Assembly (NCBI RefSeq): GCF_004570325.1
Contig: NZ_SPQO01000023.1
Coordinates: forward strand, 16,808 to 80,807
Source: Mycobacterium sp. PS03-16
GTDB taxonomy: Bacteria; Actinomycetota; Actinomycetes; Mycobacteriales; Mycobacteriaceae
DNA: 64,000 nt
Reading direction: 5' to 3'
The notes beneath the pieces are model-generated. The model was not told the DNA's origin, ran no database searches, and was given only the letters and a program-made list of their open reading frames with translations. The position numbers and the translations under genes are program-made. Positions 17,375 to 25,352 of this stretch are shown piece by piece. Each line of letters starts with the position of its first letter. The stretch's first letter is position 1.

Positions 17375-18574
17375 GTGACCACCGTGTTGATCGCCCCGGA
17401 CAAGTTCAAAGGCAGCCTCACCGCAACCGAAGTGGCACAGAGTCTGTCGGACGGGCTTGCCGCAGCGGGCGTGAACACCATTGCACTGCCACTCGCGGAC
17501 GGCGGCGACGGTAGCGTCGCCGCCGCTCTGGCCGGCGGGTACCGCGGCCATCGGGTGGTGGTGCACGGCGCAGACGGCGACGAGCATCCCGCCGCAATAG
17601 CGCTCGACGGCAGTACCGCAGTGGTGGAGATCGCCAACACCTGCGGCCTGGGGACGGTCGCGGGGAAGGCTCTGTCGCCCATGTCGGCCTCCAGCTTCGG
17701 CCTGGGGCAGGCAATCCGCGAGGCCATCGGACTCGGTGCCACGCGCGTCATCGTGGGCCTCGGCGGAAGCGCCAGCAGCGACGCAGGCATCGGAATGCTG
17801 GCCGCGCTGGGATTCCGGTTCCGCAACCACGAGGGCGGCGAGGTGATCCCCATCGCCGCGAACCTCGGTGCGATTCACCGCGTCGACGACGCCGGCGCGG
17901 TGACCGGGCTCAGCCAGGTCGAACTGATCGTCGCCAGCGACGTCACCAATCCGTTGATCGGCCCACAGGGCGCTGCGCCGGTGTACGGACCGCAGAAAGG
18001 GGCGAGTGTCGCCGATATCGACGCCCTGGAGAACGGCTACGACCACCTGATCACAGCTCTCACCGACTCAGGTCACCGCGATGCGGCAGCAGTGGCCCAG
18101 ATGACGGGTACCGGCGCCGCCGGAGGTTGCGGTTTCGCCGCAGCCCTGATCGGAGCCCGGCTGGTGTCGGGGGCGAACTTCTTCCTCGATCTTCTCGATT
18201 TCGAGAGCCACGCCGCCGCAGCCGATCTCGTCATCACAGGTGAAGGATGCCTGGACTCGCAGACGCTGTCCGGGAAGCTGCCAGCCGTGGTGGCCCAGCG
18301 ATCGGGCGCCAAACCTGTCGTGGCCGTGGTCGGCGCAAACCGCCTCGCGTTGTCGCAGACGGCATTCGCCCGGATCTACGCTGCCGGCGACTACACCCTC
18401 GCTCAAACCGCCAACGATCCCGCTGCGACACACGAGGTACTGGTGCGTATCGCCCGGGATATCGCCGACTGCTGCTCGGACGGCAGCAGAACCACGGGCG
18501 GACCGACTGGGCGACACAGTGGTGCCGTGCGGGCCGCGAGCGCCGCCGCCGCGCGGACTCGCCTTCGTTCCTGA
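17375..18574 (+). CDS. glxK: Glycerate kinase
   Basis: The gene encodes 399 residues from GTG 17375, with AAGGAAA upstream. It has the glycerate 2-kinase (GarK/GlxK) signature: start VLIAPDKFKGSLTATEVAQS, ADGGDGS (about 46), GLGGSASSDAGIGML (about 128-142), TGTGAAGGCGFAA and ITGEGCLDSQTLSGK. The enzyme phosphorylates D-glycerate to 2- or 3-phosphoglycerate, the last step that feeds tartrate or glyoxylate carbon into glycolysis. Length is normal for the family except for an Ala/Arg-rich C-terminal tail of about 20 residues. It is the last gene of the tartrate-type operon. The symbol is by family only. Confidence 0.88.
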   Translation: MTTVLIAPDKFKGSLTATEVAQSLSDGLAAAGVNTIALPLADGGDGSVAAALAGGYRGHRVVVHGADGDEHPAAIALDGSTAVVEIANTCGLGTVAGKALSPMSASSFGLGQAIREAIGLGATRVIVGLGGSASSDAGIGMLAALGFRFRNHEGGEVIPIAANLGAIHRVDDAGAVTGLSQVELIVASDVTNPLIGPQGAAPVYGPQKGASVADIDALENGYDHLITALTDSGHRDAAAVAQMTGTGAAGGCGFAAALIGARLVSGANFFLDLLDFESHAAAADLVITGEGCLDSQTLSGKLPAVVAQRSGAKPVVAVVGANRLALSQTAFARIYAAGDYTLAQTANDPAATHEVLVRIARDIADCCSDGSRTTGGPTGRHSGAVRAASAAAARTRLRS

Positions 18575-18631
18575 GATGGGTTTCGGCCCGGAGCACCGGC
18601 GACGAATACCATCCTAATGTAGGGGGCTTCC

Positions 18632-18664
18632 GTGACCGTCGACGCCGGGAGCAGGCTCAAGTAG
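18632..18664 (+). pseudogene. C-terminal tail of a vanished mycofactocin-type SDR gene
   Basis: GTG ACC GTC GAC GCC GGG AGC AGG CTC AAG TAG encodes VTVDAGSRLK-stop, nearly the tail VTVDAGSMLK of the SDR at 19768-20607. The DNA is 27/33 identical to that tail, so it comes from a related gene rather than a recent copy. Nothing SDR-like precedes it. It overlaps the last codons of the opposite-strand TetR gene. Confidence 0.55.
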
Positions 18665-19265
18665 AGGTGTCAAGCTGGGCCAACAGCCTCTGCGCGAAGG
18701 CGCGCAGTTCGGTGTGGCCCTGGGTGACGCCGACTGCGTCCTCGTTGCACAGGCTGCGCGCGGTCTGGGTGATGAGCATGGAGATGGCCACGGGGGGATA
18801 GCGCTCGAGGTCGATGTCGTGGGCCCGCAGCACCATGGTGACCGCGGCGGTCTCGATGTCGCGGACCCGTTCGGCGTACGCCTTCAGTTCGGCACGAATT
18901 GCTTTGCGGTGGTTGGCCAGAGCCGTGAACTCCGTACTCAGGATGGTCCACTGCGATTCGCTGTTGATGTCCCACAACGCCTGCAGTGGGTCCTCGGCCG
19001 TCAGGGTCGCGCGCATGCGCTCCAGCGCCACGTCGGCGCCGGCACGCATCACCTCGACGAACAGGTCGTCCATGGTGGGGAAGTAGTAGTAGACCAGAGC
19101 CTGTTTCACACCGGCCGCCGCGGCCACCCTGCGCGAGGTCGCTGCGGCGTAACCCTCGGTACGCATGACCTCCGCCGTCGCCTCGATCAGCCGGCGGCGG
19201 GTGTCGGAGTCGGCATTCGTGGTCCTGCGATTTCGTGACCCTGTGGCTCCCGGGGTAGTGGGCAT
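18657..19265 (-). CDS. TetR-family regulator (predicted controller of the SDR / ferredoxin-P450 genes)
   Basis: The gene encodes 202 residues. The HTH lies at about 20-65: DTRRRLIEATAEVMRTEGYA, then RRVAAAAGVKQALVYYYFPT. An all-helical ligand domain follows. Sixteen bp upstream of its ATG lies TTTGGTCGATCGACAAA (19281-19297). Close relatives of this sequence precede the SDR (20641-20655) and the ferredoxin-P450 genes (20831-20848). The simplest reading is autoregulation and control of those two promoters by this protein. The ligand is unknown, but the targets suggest a P450 substrate or its alcohol. Confidence 0.88.
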   Translation of the reverse strand: MPTTPGATGSRNRRTTNADSDTRRRLIEATAEVMRTEGYAAATSRRVAAAAGVKQALVYYYFPTMDDLFVEVMRAGADVALERMRATLTAEDPLQALWDINSESQWTILSTEFTALANHRKAIRAELKAYAERVRDIETAAVTMVLRAHDIDLERYPPVAISMLITQTARSLCNEDAVGVTQGHTELRAFAQRLLAQLDTST

Positions 19266-19280
19266 GGTGCACTGTATCAG

Positions 19281-19297
19281 TTTGGTCGATCGACAAA
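19281..19297. promoter_or_regulatory. TCGATCGA operator upstream of the TetR gene
   Basis: TTTGGTCGATCGACAAA contains the perfect 10-bp palindrome GTCGATCGAC (19285-19294), flanked by TTT and AAA. It shares the core with 20641-20655 and 20831-20848. Confidence 0.6.
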
Positions 19298-19506
19298 ACT
19301 CTCCAGTTCGCGTAGGTCGATGTCCGGCTCGGACCGATCAGGTGCCGTTCGCGGGCTGGACGAAGATGCTGCCTCCGATGGTCGTGGTGATGGTGCTGTG
19401 GCCTGTAGGTTGTTCTCCATCACCGACGACTCAGAGCCGCAACCCATCGGGACTGGTCACCCTGGTACCGATCTGACGGCGCGTCAGCCTAAGGTGGGAG
19501 TGAAAT

Positions 19507-19767
19507 GTGGTGGCGCTCAACGTCAAACCGGGCTACGTGTCCAGTTGCGTCGCCGGCCTGATGCGGCCCGGGCTGCTGGTCACCGCGGCCGACGAGCAGG
19601 ACCGCCGCCGCACCCTCATCGGGCCCCGCCCTATGCTGGAAGGCGCCGCGCAGCGGCGCACCCCACCGCTGTCGCCGGTGTTGGCCAGGGCGCTCGGTGA
19701 CCGCGCCGAGGCCGATAAGGTGCTCGCGGTCCTCGACGACCTCGCCGACCGCCTGCTGGACCGATCG
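19507..19767 (+). pseudogene. MarR-like regulator, truncated remnant
   Basis: The frame gives a winged-helix segment, VKPGYVSSCVAGLMRPGLLV, then TAADEQDRRRTLIGPR (wing) and a C-terminal helix, RALGDRAEADKVLAVLDDLA. This matches the second half of a MarR protein. No N-terminal dimerisation or recognition helix can be found upstream. The frame runs without its own stop into the 3' end of the opposite-strand SDR gene at 19768. Both ends are therefore truncated, and the fragment marks a rearrangement junction. Confidence 0.6.
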
Positions 19768-20607
19768 CTACTTCAGCATGCTCCCGGCATCCACAGTGAC
19801 GGGAAGACCTGTGATGTAGCGGGACTCGTCGGATGCGAGGAACAGTACGGCATTGCTGATGTCCACCGGTTCGACCCACCCGATGGGCAGGACATGCATG
19901 AACTGCGCGGCCACCATCAGGTCCTCCGGGCCCGGGTTCTCCAGATCGGGGCGGAACAGCTTCATGGTGCCCTCGTTCATGAACAACGGGGTGTTCACGT
20001 TGGTGGGATGCACGGAGTTCACGCGGATGAAGTGCTGACCCAGTTCTACCGCGAAGGTGCGCATGAGGCCCACGACACCGTGTTTGGCCGCGATGTAGTG
20101 TCCGGTGTGCGGGTAGGCCTTGAGGCCACCCACCGAACTGGTCAGAATGATGGACCCACCCTCGCCCTGTGAGATCAAATGGGGTACTGCGGCTTTGACG
20201 GTCTTCCAGACGCCGGTCAGGTTCACGTCGATCATGTCGGTCCAGTCGGCTTCACTGGTGTGGTCCAGGGTCTGACCACCGTTGCCGATACCGGCGTTGG
20301 CGCAGATGATGTCCAGCCGGCCCAGCTGCTCGACTCCGCTGTCGACGGCGGCCTTGATGGAATCGTAGTGGCGAACGTCCACCTCGGCGGTGACGATGCG
20401 TCGGTTCAATTGCTTGACCAGATCTGCGGTCTCGGCGAGGTCGTCGGGCGTGGCGGGCTCGATTTGAGGATTGCTGCTCACTGGTCCGCAGATGTCGACG
20501 GCGATGATGTCGGCGCCCTCTTCGGCCAACCGGACCGCGTGGCTGCGCCCCTGACCTCGCGCTGCGCCGGTGATGAACGCTACCTTGCCCTCGACCCGTC
20601 CAGCCAT
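19768..20607 (-). CDS. Mycofactocin-type SDR family oxidoreductase
   Basis: The gene encodes 279 residues from ATG 20607, with GAGGTGGGA upstream; the frame extends further but without homology. Rossmann motif GKVAFITGAARGQGRSHA (about 7-24) carries the GxGRSHA form and the extended loop after VDIC that mark mycofactocin-coupled SDRs. The NAG motif is at about 95. The catalytic set is Ser (LTSSVGG), Tyr and Lys (YIAAKHG). These enzymes hold NAD tightly and pass electrons to the redox peptide mycofactocin; no mft genes are in the window. It is divergent from the ferredoxin-P450 pair, and both promoters carry the same operator, so it probably oxidises the alcohol made by the P450. Confidence 0.88.
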   Translation of the reverse strand: MAGRVEGKVAFITGAARGQGRSHAVRLAEEGADIIAVDICGPVSSNPQIEPATPDDLAETADLVKQLNRRIVTAEVDVRHYDSIKAAVDSGVEQLGRLDIICANAGIGNGGQTLDHTSEADWTDMIDVNLTGVWKTVKAAVPHLISQGEGGSIILTSSVGGLKAYPHTGHYIAAKHGVVGLMRTFAVELGQHFIRVNSVHPTNVNTPLFMNEGTMKLFRPDLENPGPEDLMVAAQFMHVLPIGWVEPVDISNAVLFLASDESRYITGLPVTVDAGSMLK

Positions 20608-20640
20608 GATCCCACCTCGTCGCTGATCTGAAACCGACCT

Positions 20641-20655
20641 TTGTCGATCGATCAG
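20641..20655. promoter_or_regulatory. TCGATCGA operator in the SDR promoter
   Basis: TTGTCGATCGATCAG lies 34 bp upstream of the SDR ATG. Its core TCGATCGATCA is identical to that of the site at 20831-20848. Confidence 0.6.
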
Positions 20656-20830
20656 TAATCGTGACACTGCGGGTATGAGCTGTCAATACTCGGCTATAGC
20701 GCGATGATGTGCTGCCACGCGGTGCTTTGCATGGCCGTGGACTCGCGAGAGTGAGCGGCTCAGTGCACCACACCGCAGTGGGCCCTTGACCCCCTTGTGG
20801 GCACTCTGGTAAGCATGGCGCATTCTACCG

Positions 20831-20848
20831 TTGGTCGATCGATCAGTG
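20831..20848. promoter_or_regulatory. TCGATCGA operator in the ferredoxin-P450 promoter
   Basis: TTGGTCGATCGATCAGTG lies 43 bp upstream of the ferredoxin ATG. It is the third copy of the motif near the TetR gene. Confidence 0.6.
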
Positions 20849-20890
20849 TTTGCGTCGCTGAACCGAGGCCCCTGCGACTGGAGGTGGCAG

Positions 20891-21103
20891 ATGACGGAAC
20901 ACGAGTCCCGCGTGAAGGTGGTCGTCGACCCGCATCTGTGTGAAGGCCATGCCCTCTGCCTGGAGACTGCCCCCGGAATCTTCAACCTATCCGAGGACGA
21001 TGTCGCCACCTGTGTCGAGCAGCCGGCCGGCGATCAGTGGGATCAGGTGTGGGCTGCTGTCGACGCCTGCCCACGCGGGGCGATCTCCGTCGTCGGGGCC
21101 TAG
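20891..21103 (+). CDS. [3Fe-4S]-type ferredoxin, partner of the P450
   Basis: The gene encodes 70 residues from ATG 20891, with GAGGTGG just upstream. Cluster ligands are HLCEGHALC near 17-23 and DACPRGAI near 58. The centre of the first motif is CxxHxxC, the form found in mycobacterial P450 ferredoxins, rather than CxxCxxC. Acidic surface residues are abundant. It would carry electrons from a ferredoxin reductase, not encoded here, to the P450 gene 52 bp downstream, with which it forms an operon. Confidence 0.92.
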   Translation: MTEHESRVKVVVDPHLCEGHALCLETAPGIFNLSEDDVATCVEQPAGDQWDQVWAAVDACPRGAISVVGA

Positions 21104-21155
21104 CGACTCGACTCCTGCGCGTTCTCAGCCCCCATAGTGATCGAAAGGACAGCCC

Positions 21156-22433
21156 ATGGCCGATCTCGCTTCTGTTGATTTCTTTTCGGATCACGCGGTC
21201 AGTCAGAATCCCTATGACTACTGGGATGCGGTGCGCGAGCGGGGCCCCGTGGTGAGGGAGCCGCACCACAACGTGATTGCCGTGACGGGCTACCAGGAAG
21301 TGATGGCGGCCTTCAAAGACCACGATTCGTTCTCGGCGGTCAACGCAATCGGGGGCCCGTTCCCGCCGCTGCCCTTCGAGCCGGTCGGTGACGACATCAC
21401 CGAGCAGATCGAGGCCCACCGTCACCTCTTCCCCATCTATGAGCACATGGTGGTCATGGATCCGCCTGCTCACGAGAAGGCCCGTTCGCTGCTGAGCAAG
21501 CTGCTGACGCCGCGGCGCCTTAAGGAAAACGAGGACTACATGTGGCAACTGGTCGATCACCAGATCGACCAGTTCATCGACAACGGCCGCTGTGAGTTTC
21601 TCTCCGAGTATGCGAAACCCTTTGCGACATCCGCGATCATCGATCTGCTCGGTGTGCCTGACGCGGACCGGCCCGAGTTCCTCGCCGCGCTGGGTGCTGA
21701 GCGCCCGGACGGCAACCGGGTGGGTGCACTCGACGGTGAGCCGGTGGGGCTGGACCCCCTGAAGTATCTCGACGACCGCTTCGTCGGATACCTCGCCGAA
21801 CGCCGGCGCGATCCGCAGGGCGACGTGCTCTCGGGTATGGCCACCGCCGTGTACCCCGATGGCACGACGCCGGAGCTGATCGAAGTCGCCAAGCCCGCGA
21901 CGTTCCTGTTCGCAGCCGGACAGGAGACGGTCACCAAGCTGCTCAGCGCGGCGGTGCAGACGCTGGGGGACCGGCCCGAGTACCAGCAGTTGCTGCGTGA
22001 GAACCCGGACCGTATACCGACGTTCATCGAAGAGGCGTTGCGGATGCACGCGCCGACCAAAGTGGACTTCCGGCTCGTGCGCAAGACGACCACCTTGGGC
22101 GGAGTTCACCTCTCGGCGGGCACCATCGTGATGCTGTGCCTCGGCGCCGCCAACCGTGACCCCCGGAAGTTCGAGGATCCCCACGAGTTTCGACCCGACC
22201 GCAAGAACGTACGTGAGCACATCGCCTTCGGGCGCGGTATCCACACCTGCGCCGGCGCGCCGCTGGCCAGGGTGGAGGGGCAGATCACCGTGCGTCGCCT
22301 CCTCGACCGGATGAGCGAGATCAGGATCGACGGGGCGAGCCACGGCCCGGCCGGCAACCGGAACTACGCCTACGAGCCCACTTTCCTGCTGCGGGGCCTC
22401 ACCTCCCTGCACATCGAGTTCGACAAGAGATGA
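21156..22433 (+). CDS. Cytochrome P450
   Basis: The gene encodes 425 residues from ATG 21156, with GAAAGGA upstream. All P450 landmarks are present: I-helix FAAGQETVT (about 253-261), where the usual AGxDT reads AGQET; ExxR in EEALR (293-296); and the heme loop AFGRGIHTCAGAPLAR with Cys365 as thiolate ligand. It is soluble and bacterial class I by its adjacent ferredoxin gene. The substrate cannot be named. The linked SDR and ALDH genes suggest hydroxylation of a terminal or ring carbon followed by stepwise oxidation. Its stop is 10 bp before a broken ALDH gene, which would have been the next enzyme. Confidence 0.93.
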   Translation: MADLASVDFFSDHAVSQNPYDYWDAVRERGPVVREPHHNVIAVTGYQEVMAAFKDHDSFSAVNAIGGPFPPLPFEPVGDDITEQIEAHRHLFPIYEHMVVMDPPAHEKARSLLSKLLTPRRLKENEDYMWQLVDHQIDQFIDNGRCEFLSEYAKPFATSAIIDLLGVPDADRPEFLAALGAERPDGNRVGALDGEPVGLDPLKYLDDRFVGYLAERRRDPQGDVLSGMATAVYPDGTTPELIEVAKPATFLFAAGQETVTKLLSAAVQTLGDRPEYQQLLRENPDRIPTFIEEALRMHAPTKVDFRLVRKTTTLGGVHLSAGTIVMLCLGAANRDPRKFEDPHEFRPDRKNVREHIAFGRGIHTCAGAPLARVEGQITVRRLLDRMSEIRIDGASHGPAGNRNYAYEPTFLLRGLTSLHIEFDKR

Positions 22434-22443
22434 GGAGGTTTCG

Positions 22444-22857
22444 GTGTCCTTGCAGTCGGTGCTGGACGAGCTGCGGCGGCGACCGGCGACAGGGGAGAGC
22501 ATCGCCATCGTCGACCCGGCCACGGAGGAGACCATCGGCGAGTTCACCGACGGCGGCGCACAGGCGGTCGACGAGGCGGTGGCGCGAGCCCGCGCCACCT
22601 TCGACTCGGGGGTGTGGCACCGCAAACCCGCCGCCGAACGTGCGGAGGTTCTGTGGCGGGCGGCCGACCTGATCGAGGACAACGCCGCCCTGCTGGCGGA
22701 AGTGCATTCCCGTGAACACGGGAATGCCGTATGCGCAGGCGCACATGATCATGGCCACCAGCGCCGAGATCTTCCGGCTACTCCCTGCCGGCCGCTCGTG
22801 TTGTTCCACAGGCGTCGGTGGGCTGGGACGGGATCGGCACGGTGTGCGCTCCTGTCG
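22444..22857 (+). pseudogene. Aldehyde dehydrogenase, 5' fragment with frameshift
   Basis: GTG 22444 follows the P450 by 10 bp and opens a good ALDH N-terminus: SIAIVDPATEETIGEFTDGG, ATFDSGVWHRKPAAERAEVL, and NAALLAEVHSREHG. Near 22705 the frame breaks. A second frame carries on with GMPYAQAHMIMATSAEIFR, and a third with SVGWDGIGTVCAP near 22815-22850. At about 22857 homology ends abruptly in an opposite-strand esterase fragment. The NAD-binding and catalytic domains are gone. The ALDH gene at 23883-25352 may supply the lost activity. Confidence 0.8.
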
Positions 22858-23192
22858 TCGAGCATCGGGTACACCAGAACCTGTGCGGTCAAATCGACTT
22901 CGCCGCGGTCGCGCGCCAGTAGGGCGAGGGCCGCAGCCAAAACTCCACCAGCGCTGGCTCCGGCGATCGCGACCCGGGCGCGATCCAACCCCGGGAGGTC
23001 CGCCAGCCAGCGCAGGGCGTCGTAACAGTCCACCAGCGGCACGGGGTAGGGGTGCGCGGGCGCCAGCCGGTAGTCCACCGCGACCACTGTGGTGTCGAGT
23101 TCCCCAGCCAGTCGATGACACCGGGCATCGTCCATCCGGGCATTCCCCAGTACGTAGCCTCCGCCGTGAATCCACAAACGCCGCTGCTGCAC
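22853..23192 (-). pseudogene. Alpha/beta hydrolase (hormone-sensitive lipase / Aes type), internal fragment
   Basis: The frame contains LWIHGGGYVLGN (oxyanion HGGG), VVAVDYRLAPAHPYP and the nucleophile elbow AGASAGGVLAAALALL, ending at QVLVYPMLDDRS. These are the family IV esterase motifs in order. The N-terminal cap and the C-terminal third with catalytic Asp and His are absent. The left end is fused to the ALDH fragment in opposite orientation and the right end to unrelated sequence. It is not likely to be active. Confidence 0.75.
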
Positions 23193-23230
23193 TCACCGTC
23201 GGCCGGCCGGTGAACGCTCACTCCGGCACC

Positions 23231-23850
23231 TCAACGCAGAGTCACGACGACTTCCACCCCTGGTCGGGAGGTGTTGCGTCCGGCCGGGGAGAGCAACCGG
23301 AAGGCCTTCACAGTCAGGGGAGTGACCAGTGTGCGTGGCAACAGGCGGGCGTGGCCGCGCAACTCGGGGTGGAAGACCGCTGCTCCGCGAAACCCCGTCA
23401 CTCCAGCCTGTTTCGATAGATCTCGATGGCGCAGGCACTGGCCGCGCGTTGTCCGGCCGCGGCCAGCGCGTGGAGTTTGAATGCCCGCGCGGCGACGCTG
23501 GGGCAGTACGGCAGGTAGCCATGGACGACCGAAGCGGTGAGTGGTGCAGCACCCCATACCGTCACCTCGGTGTCTCCTTGCGCAAGTACGCTCCGCACAC
23601 CATGACGGATCCGGCTGTCGCGGGTGTAGAGGTCGTCGGCCACGGCGAACGCCCGAGGCCGGTTCCGGTGCGGAAGAAAGCGCTCGGCCACCCTGTCCAG
23701 GGTTACCACCGAGGCTCCGAGAATCTGCAGCGGGAGTGGGTCGACGTCCGCCGTCCCGACCAGGACTGCGACGTCCCAGCCGGCCGTGGACCGGTCGAAA
23801 AGCCAGCCGCCTGAGGACCGCACGATCTCGACGACCCACGCCGTCGGCAC
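23231..23850 (-). pseudogene. Conserved protein of unknown function, broken by a frameshift
   Basis: From an ATG at 23850 the frame reads MPTAWVVEIVRSSGGWLFDR, then GWDVAVLVGTADVDPLPLQI and RAFAVADDLYTRDSRIRHGV, and stops near 23398. Just before this, an overlapping frame takes over with GVTGFRGAAVFHPELRGHAR and TPLTVKAFRLLSPAGRN, ending at 23231. Both parts look protein-like, so one gene of about 200 residues with a frameshift near 23410 is the best reading. I do not recognise the family. Two short real genes in different frames is the alternative. Confidence 0.5.
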
Positions 23851-23882
23851 CGCTGCCGCAGTGCGTCCGCAACCTCAGGAAC

Positions 23883-25352
23883 TCAACGTATTCCGATGCG
23901 GATGTTCTTGACCTGCTGGAACTCGTGAAGGCCTGCTTCACCGCCGGTACGTCCGAAACCGCTCTCCTTATAGCCGCCGTAGGGGCCCTGCGGGGAGATC
24001 CGGCTGTTCTGGTTGACCCACACCGAGCCGGCCTCGAGCTGTCGCGCCACCCGATGAGCGCGGTTCAGATCGTTGGTGTGGACAAAGGCGTTGAGGCCGT
24101 AGCGAGTGTCGTTGGCGATACGGATCGCCTCGGCCTCCTCGCGGAACCGCATGAGGGACACCACCGGACCAAAGGTCTCGGTCTGGGCCAGCTCGGATCG
24201 GGGGTCGACGCCGCCCAGAACCGTGGGTTCTACGAAGTAGCCGCCGGCGAGGTCGCCACCCAATCGGGTTCCGCCGGTGAGGACTTCCCCTACCCCGTCC
24301 TCCACCGCCCGGTGCACCGCAGCGAGGATGCGGTTCGCTGAACTCTCACTGACCACGGGTCCGAAAGACACTGCCGGATCGAAGGGGTCTCCGATCCTTG
24401 CGGCGGCGATCACAGCCAGGAGCTTGTCGGCGAAGGCGTCGTACACCGACTCGTGGACCAGGAACCGGCTGGCGCACGCGCAACTCTGCCCGGCTTGCAT
24501 CAGCGGGCCCTGATGGGCCGACAGCGCCGCGGCGGTATCGAGATCGGCGTCAGCGAAGACGAGGCTGGCCGACTTGCCTCCCAGCTCGGCGACCACCGGG
24601 GTGAGGTGGGCGGACGCAGCGTTGATGACCCGGCGGGCGGTATCGCCACCGCCGGTGAACCAGATCTTGCGGATACCGGGATGGCTCACCAGGGCATGCC
24701 CACCGTCGGCCGCCGCGGGGATGACATTGACCAGGCCCGCCGGTAGCCCGGCTTCGATACACAGCTCACCGAAGCGCAGTGCCGCCAACGGCGCCAGCTC
24801 GGAGGGCTTGAGCACCACGGCATTACCGGCGGCCAGAGCCGGGGCGACGCACGAGGCCGTGACCGCCAGTGCCCCGTTCCACGGGGCCAAGACGGCCACC
24901 ACCCCGTATGGCTCCCGCTCGACGAAGTTCAGGTCGAATGAGCCGCTGACGGGAGTGCTCGAGCCGTGCGGCTTGTCGGCGTATCCGGCAAAGTGACGGA
25001 GGAACTGTTCGAGCATGACAGCGGTACCGGCGAAGGACACCGGTACCGCGTAGTCGTGCACATTGAGTCGGGCCAGCTCACCGAGATTCTGGTGCACACA
25101 GTCAGCCAGGTCGATCAGCAGGTCCCGTCGCCTGTCCGCGGTCCACGACCGCCACTCCCGCTGCGCCTCCGAGGCTGACCGGACAGCCCGGTCCACCTCG
25201 GGTTCCCCGGCCAGTGCGATCCTGGCATTCGGTAGGCCGGTGGCGGGGAAGATGTGCTGGTGCGGGGCGATCGACGTCGCGTAAACACGGTCGCCGCCGA
25301 TCAACAGGCCTGCCGGCTGCTCAGTAGAGAGGGGCATCGCGGTGTCCGTCAC
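23883..25352 (-). CDS. Aldehyde dehydrogenase
   Basis: The gene encodes 489 residues. GTG 25352 overlaps the stop of the upstream CMD-domain gene (GTGA); an in-frame ATG lies five codons later. ALDH motifs are complete: APWNGALA (about 156-163), LKPSELAP, FTGGGDTARR, general base Glu256 in AELGGKSA, nucleophile Cys291 in GQSCACASR, and ETFGPVVSL. Cys292 and Cys293 region reads SCACAS, so a second Cys is close by. It is the last gene of the SDR-SDR-CMD-ALDH operon and probably oxidises an aldehyde made by one of the SDRs. Confidence 0.92.
   Translation of the reverse strand: MTDTAMPLSTEQPAGLLIGGDRVYATSIAPHQHIFPATGLPNARIALAGEPEVDRAVRSASEAQREWRSWTADRRRDLLIDLADCVHQNLGELARLNVHDYAVPVSFAGTAVMLEQFLRHFAGYADKPHGSSTPVSGSFDLNFVEREPYGVVAVLAPWNGALAVTASCVAPALAAGNAVVLKPSELAPLAALRFGELCIEAGLPAGLVNVIPAAADGGHALVSHPGIRKIWFTGGGDTARRVINAASAHLTPVVAELGGKSASLVFADADLDTAAALSAHQGPLMQAGQSCACASRFLVHESVYDAFADKLLAVIAAARIGDPFDPAVSFGPVVSESSANRILAAVHRAVEDGVGEVLTGGTRLGGDLAGGYFVEPTVLGGVDPRSELAQTETFGPVVSLMRFREEAEAIRIANDTRYGLNAFVHTNDLNRAHRVARQLEAGSVWVNQNSRISPQGPYGGYKESGFGRTGGEAGLHEFQQVKNIRIGIR

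Noticed and set aside
20641..20848. Repeated TCGATCGA motifs as a possible CRISPR or satellite repeat
   Set aside because: Copies are palindromic, unevenly spaced and sit in promoters, which fits operator sites.
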